DNA from: Serripes groenlandicus
Lineage: Eukaryota; Mollusca; Bivalvia; Cardiida; Cardiidae
Reading direction: 5' to 3'
Length of the DNA: 64,000 bases
Assembly: GCA_031761405.1 (NCBI GenBank)
Contig: JASEVX010000001.1
Location: 26,622,854 to 26,686,853 of the forward strand
This document shows, piece after piece, positions 56,809 through 64,000 of the stretch (the first letter of the stretch is position 1; every line of letters begins with the position of its first letter). The notes under the pieces are model-generated. The model ran no database searches and was not told the origin of the DNA. It was given only the letters and a program-made list of their open reading frames with translations. A program made the position numbers and the translations under genes.

Positions 56809-57875
56809 TGTAGCTATGTGTTAACAATATGTAGCTATGTGTTGACAATGTGTAGCTATGTGTTAACAATATGTAGCTATGTGTAGATATGTGTTGACAA
56901 TATGTAGCTATGTGTTGACAATAGGTAGCTATGTGTTGACAATGTGTAGCTATGTTGACAATATGTAGCTATGTGTTGACAATATGTAGATATGTGTTGA
57001 CACTAGGTAGCTATGTGTTGACAATATGTAGCTATGTGTTGACAATATGTAGCTACGTGTTGACACTAGGTAGCTATGTGTTGACAATATGTAGCTACGT
57101 GTTGACACTAGGTAGCTATGTGTTGACACTAGGTAGCTATGTGTTGACAATATGTAGCTATGTGTTGACAATAGGTAGCTATGTGTTGATAATATGTAGC
57201 TATATGTTGACAATAGGTAGATATGTGTTGACACTAGGTAGCTATGTGTTGACAATATGAAGATATGTGTTGACAATATGTAGCTATGTGTTGACAATAG
57301 GTAGCTACGTGTTGACAATATGTAGCTATGTGTTGACAATAGGTAGCTATGTGTTGACAATGTGTAGCTATGTTGACAATATGTAGCTATGTGTTGACAA
57401 TATGTAGCTATGTGTTGACACTAGGTAGCTATGTGTTGACAATATGTAGCTATGTGTTGACAATATGTAGCTACATGTTGACACTAGGTAGCTATGTGTT
57501 GACAATATGTAGCTACGTGTTGACACTAGGTAGCTATGTGTTGACACTAGGTAGCTATGTGTTGACAATATGTAGCTATGTGTTGACAATAGGTAGCTAT
57601 GTGTTGACAATATGTAGATATGTGTTGACAATAGGTTGATATGTGTTGACACTAGGTAGCTATGTGTTGACAATATGTAGCTATGTGTTGACAATATGTA
57701 GCTATGTGTTGACAATAGGTAGCTACGTGTTGACAATATGTAGCTATGTGTTGACAATATGTAGCTATGTGTTGACAATGTGTAGCTATGTATTGACAAT
57801 ATGTAGCTATGTGTTGACACTAGGTAGCTATGTGTTGACAATATGTAGCTATGTGTTGACAATATGTAGCTATAT
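56809..57875 (+). repeat. 21-bp minisatellite, array 1 (~50 units)
   Basis: Unit GTAGCTATGTGTTGACAATAT with variants (AATAG, ACTAG, TACGTG). As 21 is divisible by three, long frames stay open on both strands (THSYILS and VLTICSY heptads). These are not proteins. A run of variants from 56941 is repeated from 57359, showing a higher-order repeat of about 418 bp. Confidence 0.95.
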
Positions 57876-58157
57876 GTTTGTATAAGGTGATACTTATACT
57901 GCATTGCTATACAGCTAGATTATATAGCGATGTGGTAGAGTGTTTGCCCATGGGATGAGAGGTCCTGAGTTTGAGCTGTGCTCTGGTCAAACTCTTTCAG
58001 CTTGGTTACACTCTTTCAGCTTGGTAACACTCAGACTTTGTTCTCAAGTATATGATTAGCCAGAAGTTTTTATAGCGACTGGTAAAGTATTCGCCTTCGG
58101 GACACAAAGTCCCAAGTTCGAGCCTTGTACGGTCTGACTCTTTCAGCTGGGTTACAT

Positions 58158-58170
58158 TGGCGCCCAACGT
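58158..58170 (+). promoter_or_regulatory. Primer binding site (tRNA-Lys), copy 2
   Basis: Identical TGGCGCCCAACGT, again just after GGGTTACA, with the purine tract GGAAGGGGAGTA 73 bp further on (58243-58254). Confidence 0.65.
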
Positions 58171-58254
58171 AAATGACCCACAGTGATGTGAGATAGAGTA
58201 ATAGTTGATGTTAATTGAGGATTCAAGGACGAATCTTCACATGGAAGGGGAGTA

Positions 58255-58622
58255 TGTAGCTATGTGTTGACAATTTTTAACTATGTTGACAATATGTAGC
58301 TATGTGTTGACAATAGGTAGCTATGTGTTGACAATAGGTAACTATGTGTTGACAATAGGTAGCTATGTGTTGACAATGTGTAGCTATGTTGACAATAGGT
58401 AGCTATGTGTTGACAATATGTAATTATGTGTTGACAATATGTAGCTATGTGTTGACAATATGTAGCTATGTGTTGACAATATGTAGCTACGTGTTGACAA
58501 TATGTAGCTATGTGTTGACAATATGTAGCTATGTGTTGACAATAGGTAACTATGTGTTGACAATATGTAGCTATGTGTTGACAATATGTAGCTACGTGTT
58601 GACAATGTATAGCTATGTGTTT
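58255..58622 (+). repeat. 21-bp minisatellite, array 2 (~17 units)
   Basis: Same unit as array 1. It includes the shortened GTAGCTATGTTGAC unit at about 58379. Frames on both strands are artefacts. Confidence 0.95.
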
Positions 58623-59039
58623 ATATAAGGTGATACTTATACTGCCTTGCTATACAGCTAGATTATATAGCGATGTGGTATAGTGTTTGCCCATAGGATG
58701 AGAGGTCCTGAGTTTGAGCTGTGCTCTGGTCAAACTATTGCAGCTTGGTTACACTCTTTCAGCTTGGTTACACTCAGACTTTGTTCTCAAGTATATGATT
58801 AGCCAGAAGCAAACATTTATTAGAATTGACCAATCAAAAGTGTTCTTATGAACACAGAGTTATTTTTAAGCACATAGAATGTTCTCGAATCCTGGTTAAT
58901 CCCAGTCCCGTTGATCGATGTTTATGTAACGTGGTTCATTTGATATATCAGTTTTCTATTTCAGTGCACTATCTGGCATTTTATTATCATATAGTACAGT
59001 TTTCAGTGATATTTCCTGTTAGATTACTCCACAGTTAGA

Positions 59040-60050
59040 GGATTTAATACTTTCCAACGTATAACCAACATAAATATTAGCTTCTTTGAAGATTTTATTA
59101 CTTGCAGTCACGGCTGAAATAGGTGGTTGGGAATTTCAAACTCTATTTTTTTAAAATGAGACAGTTAAAACATTTTGATTTTTAGGCATAATGTTCCCAA
59201 AAGGTTAAAGTTAATTATCAATAAAGAACAGGTCATGAGTATTTCTAGAACTTGTTGATTTTTGCTTTTAAACGTCCATGTTCCAATTTTACGCGGTCAA
59301 AATAGTATGTTAAAATCGTAATACCATATGACTATTCCAGTACAGTTTGATTATTTTTGTTGGTGATGTGATCAATAATGTATTATTTCTGAAAGCAAAT
59401 ATATTTCTTGTTACTTTGATACCAAAGTATTACCAAAATGTTGAAAAATAAATGAAATAAAGGATTTTTCTTGTCTCTCGGGTGATGTTGTTTTTTTATC
59501 GAAAATTAAGAAAGGGGGGTAGGGTAATTCAAATTAAAATAAAATTGTTATTTGAGGTTAAATGTCTTTTAAATTTTGTTTTTGAATCCAGGAAAGGATA
59601 CACATTAAGAAATTAACAAGCTGATCATAATTTGAAATGTTGCCCATTAGGCTCCTACTACCTTAAAAAACGTTTATCAATACGTCGCTCGAGAACTTTG
59701 TTTTTAAAGTCGTACATTTAATTACGCCCTATTTAATTTCCCGCGTTTTTATACAATTAACGTAAGACCTTTAAAATTACCTTCATCTTAATATTACAAA
59801 ATAACGCAAAGTTGTGAATACTAGTGTTTAGATCTCTTTGAATCAGGGACGAGTAAAAAATCGTTAATAGCATTAAATAAACTGAAATACAAGGTTAATC
59901 AAACACAAACTTAAAACATTGGAAACGTGGATTTCCTTTTAAATGTATCATAACTAAGTGTTTTTAAACAATCGCAACCGTATTATTTTCGATGCATTTA
60001 CATTAAGTTTACTAAAAAATCACTTGTCCTCTCATGCGAAATCTGATAGT
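59040..60050. other. Stretch without a supportable gene
   Basis: AT-rich. No conserved frame, hairpin or tandem repeat was recognised. Confidence 0.4.
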
Positions 60051-60064
60051 ATAGTCGCCGGCTT

Positions 60065-60195
60065 CTACCGGCGAATAAAAAACATTGTAAAAAAAGGAGA
60101 AATTGCTCATTATCAGCAATTTCTCCTTGTGTCACAATGTTTTCAAAAGTTGTCTGCTGCAGAAGTGTCAAATTGCGTCTGCGTGAGGGTAAGGG
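60065..60195. mobile_element. MITE-like half element with strong internal hairpin
   Basis: GGAGAAATTGCTC ATTATCA GCAATTTCTCC (about 60095-60124) followed by GTTGTCTGCTGCAGAAG and GGGTAAGGGTT. A separate 9-bp hairpin, CGCCGG CTTCTA CCGGCG, lies at 60056-60073. Confidence 0.65.
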
Positions 60196-60529
60196 TTTAT
60201 AGCATTTATACGATGCAACTGCATTGTCATAAACACTGTATTGAATCATCAACGATAGGTGAAGTTTAAATTTATCCATCATGACCACTGTACATTTTCT
60301 TGGGTTGCTATGGAATAGGTAGGCGATGGGTTCATAACGGGTTTTCGTAACTGCTAGGTTTATCAATAAGTAAATGTCCAAACCGTAACAGACACTAACT
60401 CATCACCTACCTGTTATAACCCTTTCCCACATGCAAAAAACATGCAGCAGACTACTTTGAAATCATCTAGGCAAAGGTATGACAATTTACTATAAATGAA
60501 AGTATAATTATTGTAGATTCAACAAAGTG

Positions 60530-61312
60530 ATACAGTTCATGTAGCGGTCATGTTTGGCATATCCAAACCTCCGTTTACTGTTGTAGATCCAACATCGTGA
60601 TATAGTACATGTAGCGGATCCAACCCTCCGTCTATTGTTATAGATTCAACACAGTGATAAAGTACATGTAGCGGCCATGTTAAGCATATCCAAACCTTCG
60701 TGTCATGTTGTATATTCAACACAGTGATATAGTTCGTGTAGCGGCTATGTTGGGCATATCCAAAGCTCCGTCTACTGTTGTAGATTCAACACAGTGATAT
60801 AGTTCATGTAGCGGCCATGTTTGGCATATGCATATCTCCGTCTACTGTTGTAGATTCAACACAGTGATACAGTTCATGTAGCGGTCATGTTTGGCATATC
60901 CAAACGTCCGTTTACTGTTGTAGATCCAACATCGTGATATAGTACATGTAGCGGATCCAAACATCCGTCTATTGTTATATATTCAACACAGTGATAAAGT
61001 ACATGTAGCGGCCATGTTAAGCATATCCAAACCTTCGTGTCATGTTGTAGATTCAACACAGTGATATAGTTCATGTAGCGGCCATGTTGGGCATATCCAA
61101 AGCTCCGTCTACTGTTGTAGATTCAACACAGTGATAAAGTTCATGTAGCGGCCATGTTGGGCATATCCAAACCTCCGTTTACTGTTGTAGATTCAACACA
61201 GTGATATAGTACATGTAGCGGCCATGTTGGGCATATGCATATAGCGGCCATCTTGGGCATATCCAAACCTTCGTTTACTGTTGTAGATTCAACACAGTGA
61301 TATAGTACGTGG
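60530..61312 (+). repeat. ~67-bp tandem array, about 11 units
   Basis: Unit: GTAGATTCAACACAGTGATA, TAGTACATGTAGCGG, CCATGTTGGGCATATCC, AAACCTCCGTCTACTGTT. Shortened units (GTAGCGGATCCAA) recur at about 60611 and 60948, and GCGGTCATGTTTGGC at 60544 and 60881, giving a higher-order period of about 337 bp. The two similar minus-strand frames are produced by it. Confidence 0.92.
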
Positions 61313-61319
61313 GTACTGC

Positions 61320-63200
61320 CTTTTTCCCTGCAAAGGCCCTGTTAACTATATTAACTAAAATGACAATACGTTCATATGTAAAAGCAAGGTTATCTTGCAC
61401 TATTGCCAAGGTTCAAGTTAAAACATATGACCCCGTGACCCGTTTCACAATATCATAATGTTATGCTTGCGTGTAACATATGCCGTGCTACTTTGACTTG
61501 TATATATCGTATACTGCCCTGTTTCGGTGAAGTACCCAAATCGGTGATCTTTTTTACTTTGCATGTCACTTTTAATTTGAAGAGTTCTATGGCATCATTG
61601 GTTGTTGTGGTCTAAAGCGTAAACATATTGCTGTCAATAACTTTTGAATCTTATGTAAATATGATTAAAATACATAAATGCAGAGTATTTTGAATAAACT
61701 AGTAAAAAATATTGTTAGAATTCTTGGTACCAATTTTCTCCTATCTGATAAGCTCCACCAAAAAGTTTCTTTTTAAAACTCATTTTATTTACTGAATGCT
61801 GCACTTCATGTCTTTTGTAACACAATAATGTTATTTGGATTGGTACCAAGCCTTTAATCATGTTCATGGTGTACTATTAAGTGCAAACACTATCTTACCT
61901 TTAAATTGAGTATAACGTTAGAATTTCAGCCTGTTGAAAGAAAATAGTTTATTTCATTTGTTTTTACTCACGCTCAAAATATGACATCATTTGTTTCAAT
62001 TATGGACACATCTGAAAGCATGAAAGGGTTTTCCTTTCTGTCAGGTAGGAGGTTAAAGGCCTAGGGCTTAAGACATATTATGTCCTGTGAATATTTGTTA
62101 AATATATAACTGTTTGGAGTTTTTTCAAATATGACTTCCTGATATTTTTCAATGTAAAACATTGCTCATATTTTGTGTACTTACTATTAATAACTAAAAA
62201 TCAGGGTGCACTGATTTTAAACATATTTCCATTGTTTGATAAAAAAATAGGTCATAGAAATGTATGGTCTCCCTGTCCAAACCTTACAATACAATGTAAA
62301 AAAAGTATATGAATTGAAGGAAAGTAAGTTGAATTTCAGGACAAGTGACTGTAATTGAGTGTGTTTACTACATTCAGTGCAATATACAGATTAGGTCACT
62401 GAAACGGAGCAGTCGAGGATGTGATACAACATGGAGCTAAAGCGCTGGGATAAATTTCAAAAGAATTTAACGACACCACCAAAGATAAATTACATATGCG
62501 GTCTAGATTGTTTACAAATATTGTTTTTAAAAGTTGTGGGCACGCGTTTCAAAGAATTGTTTTTCTCGTTAATATAGAATTTGGATTCTCAAGTATTCTA
62601 AAGACATCACTCATTTGTTTTACTTCAGGGTCTAAAATCTCATGGAATTGATTTATAATTCACGATCAGGACATTTTTTAGATGGCATTCGTAGATTCTC
62701 TGCGGTTTAGTGAGTGTATTGAATAATTGAACAACCTGGATTGATTTATATGATCACATTTTTATGCTGTTTGTATTACCTGATAGCAGTGACATGGTCC
62801 CGACTTTTGTGCAAATAATGACAATTATGTACAATCATCTATTTTCAAAAACAAACAAAATATTTAATTGTTCGTTGTTTTCGTAAATCAAATAACAATG
62901 ACAAATACGTAAATAAATATTTAGCGAAATTCTAATACATTTATAGATGCTCAGAGGTCAGAATCAGGCTCTAATTTCACCAACCTTAATAAGCACTAAG
63001 TAATACATGTACTTAAGTGCAGATTTCATCATTCTAATTAAAATGCCAACAATGTTTATAGACTTGTTAGTCAGTAAGGTAACTATTTATGTCAACTTAG
63101 TCATTTACTTAAATACATTCCACCTTTCATGTTTTACAAAACTTGATATAATGGAATCAAACATGATGAAATATACAGTAAGGTTGGTGGAATTGGACCC
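61320..63200. other. Stretch without a supportable gene
   Basis: AT-rich, with no recognisable domain, RNA or repeat. The frame beginning at 63007 runs into the 73-bp array and is not supported. Confidence 0.4.
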
Positions 63201-63214
63201 AGGTCAATACTGTC

Positions 63215-63690
63215 ATGCACTATTATTTTTCTCAATGCAACTAAGAACCCTTTTATAGCCGATTTGTTCAAACCTATTATTTTCATATCAGACCTCTTCA
63301 TTTTTCAATGTAACTAAGAACCGTTTTTTAGCCGATTTGTTAAAACCTATTATTTTCATATCAGAACTCTTCATTTTTCAATGCAACTAAGAAGAACTCT
63401 TCATTTGTCAATGCAACTAAGACCCCCTTTTGTAGCCGATTTGTTTAAACACATTCATTTCAAATCAGACCTCTTCATTTTACTATGAAACCAAGACCCC
63501 TCTTGTAGCCGATTTGTTCAAACCTAATATTTTCATATCAGACCTATTCATTTTTCAATGCAACTAAGACCCCTCTTGTAGCAGATTTGTTCAAACCTAT
63601 TATTGTCATATCAGATCTCTTCATTTGTCAATGCAATTAAGACCCCTTTTGTTCAGACCTATTATCTTTATATCAGAACTCTAGATGTAG
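63215..63690 (+). repeat. ~73-bp tandem array, about six units
   Basis: Unit: CTCTTCATTTTTCAATGCAA, CTAAGACCCCTTTTGTAG, CCGATTTGTTCAAACC, TATTATTTTCATATCAGA. Unit starts near 63294, 63367, 63471, 63543 and 63618. One unit is partly duplicated at about 63390. Confidence 0.9.
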
Positions 63691-63769
63691 GGGTATTATC
63701 TTCTTTGGTCCTTGTTTGACCAACAAACCATTCTTGCGCTCATGCTTAGGAAAAGGTACAAGTTTGCCT

Positions 63770-63935
63770 GTGTGAACAATGTATATCTAGATCAGCATGT
63801 GTATCCGCACTGTTTGATCACGATCTACACTGGTCACATATCACTTTCACAAACTTGTTAGAAGATTCTGTCAACTTGTGTAGAGTGTGATAAAAACCGA
63901 GCAGATAGACAGGCTGATCTGAAACGTCACTGTTC
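63770..63935. repeat. Possible degraded MITE related to 24391-24602
   Basis: Shares AATGTATATCTAGATCAGC with AATGTATATCCAGATCAGC at 24440, and has CACTGTTTGATCACGATCTAC. Ends are not defined. Confidence 0.4.
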
Positions 63936-64000
63936 AGAAATGCCAACGTGTACATGTTCGCGTGTGTTATTGGTACTCAACATAATCGTCTCACACAATT

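Larger units (their letters stand above)
56566..58810 (+). mobile_element. Tandemly duplicated TRIM-like unit with minisatellite-filled LTR and tRNA-Lys primer site
   Basis: Order, twice: a tRNA-like module ending GCTGGGTTACA; TTGGCGCCCAACGTAAA; ~98 bp of internal sequence; purine tract GGAAGGGGAG(A/T)A; TGTAGCTATGTG and a 21-bp minisatellite; then a second, diverged tRNA-like module and CTCAAGTATATGATTAGCC. First unit about 56566-58066, second about 58067-58810. TG...CA limits, the primer site and the purine tract fit a miniature LTR retrotransposon whose LTR contains the minisatellite. No gag or pol is present. The tandem, head-to-tail arrangement could also be a satellite derived from such an element. 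Confidence 0.6.

Noticed and set aside
56950..57904. Long open frames on both strands with heptad repeats (THSYILS / VLTICSY)
   Set aside because: The 21-bp unit is a multiple of three with no stop, so opposite frames stay open. There is no start context, no splice sites, and the same happens in array 2.

Overview
The window looks like nuclear DNA of a marine invertebrate, most probably a bivalve mollusc. It is AT-rich and has split genes with GT/AG introns. It is packed with repeats of a kind I associate with bivalves: tRNA-headed SINEs with a conserved Meta-like 3' domain (CCGTGATATGACTG / GGCGTTAAACCCC), many non-coding elements with a core of about 100-190 bp tandem units and a terminal hairpin, and palindromic MITEs. 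I see no intact conserved protein gene. Most open frames are chance frames in repeats. Species assignment is inference.

Layout. 1-2316: a palindromic fold-back element made of 53-bp and ~100-bp tandem units, cut by the window start. 2.6-9.0 kb: tandem-core repeats with nested SINEs. 9.2-14.1 kb: three to four tandem copies of a ~1.0-1.2 kb intron-like segment carrying small minus-strand acidic exons. 14.6-18.9 kb: more dispersed repeats. 18925-21310: a second, complete fold-back element with nested inverted tandem arrays and a probable 5-bp target duplication. 21.4-24.6 kb: MITEs and tandem-core repeats. 24627-27001 (minus): a broken SWIM zinc finger / YqaJ exonuclease-like gene. 27.8-30 kb: a second copy of the acidic-exon segment, with a SINE inserted. 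32.0-33.4 kb (minus): a decayed Mutator-like transposase. 34.2-39.4 kb (plus): a long, multiply broken gene ending in an XPG/FEN1-like nuclease region, which I read as a transposon protein (Academ-like by inference). 43039-43543: a 505-bp TRIM (miniature LTR retrotransposon) with a tRNA-Leu primer site. 44-54 kb: microsatellites and dispersed repeats. 54413-54961: a TTAA-class MITE. 56.6-58.8 kb: a tandemly duplicated LTR-like unit with a tRNA-Lys primer site, purine tract, 21-bp minisatellite and tRNA-like boxes. 60.5-61.3 and 63.2-63.7 kb: further tandem arrays.

How it fits together. The protein-coding remains are all of mobile-element type (transposase, recombinase, nuclease), and all carry stops or frameshifts, so the region reads as a transposon graveyard rather than a functional gene cluster. 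The most noteworthy structures are non-coding: the two fold-back elements built from satellites, and the two miniature LTR systems that use different tRNA primers.
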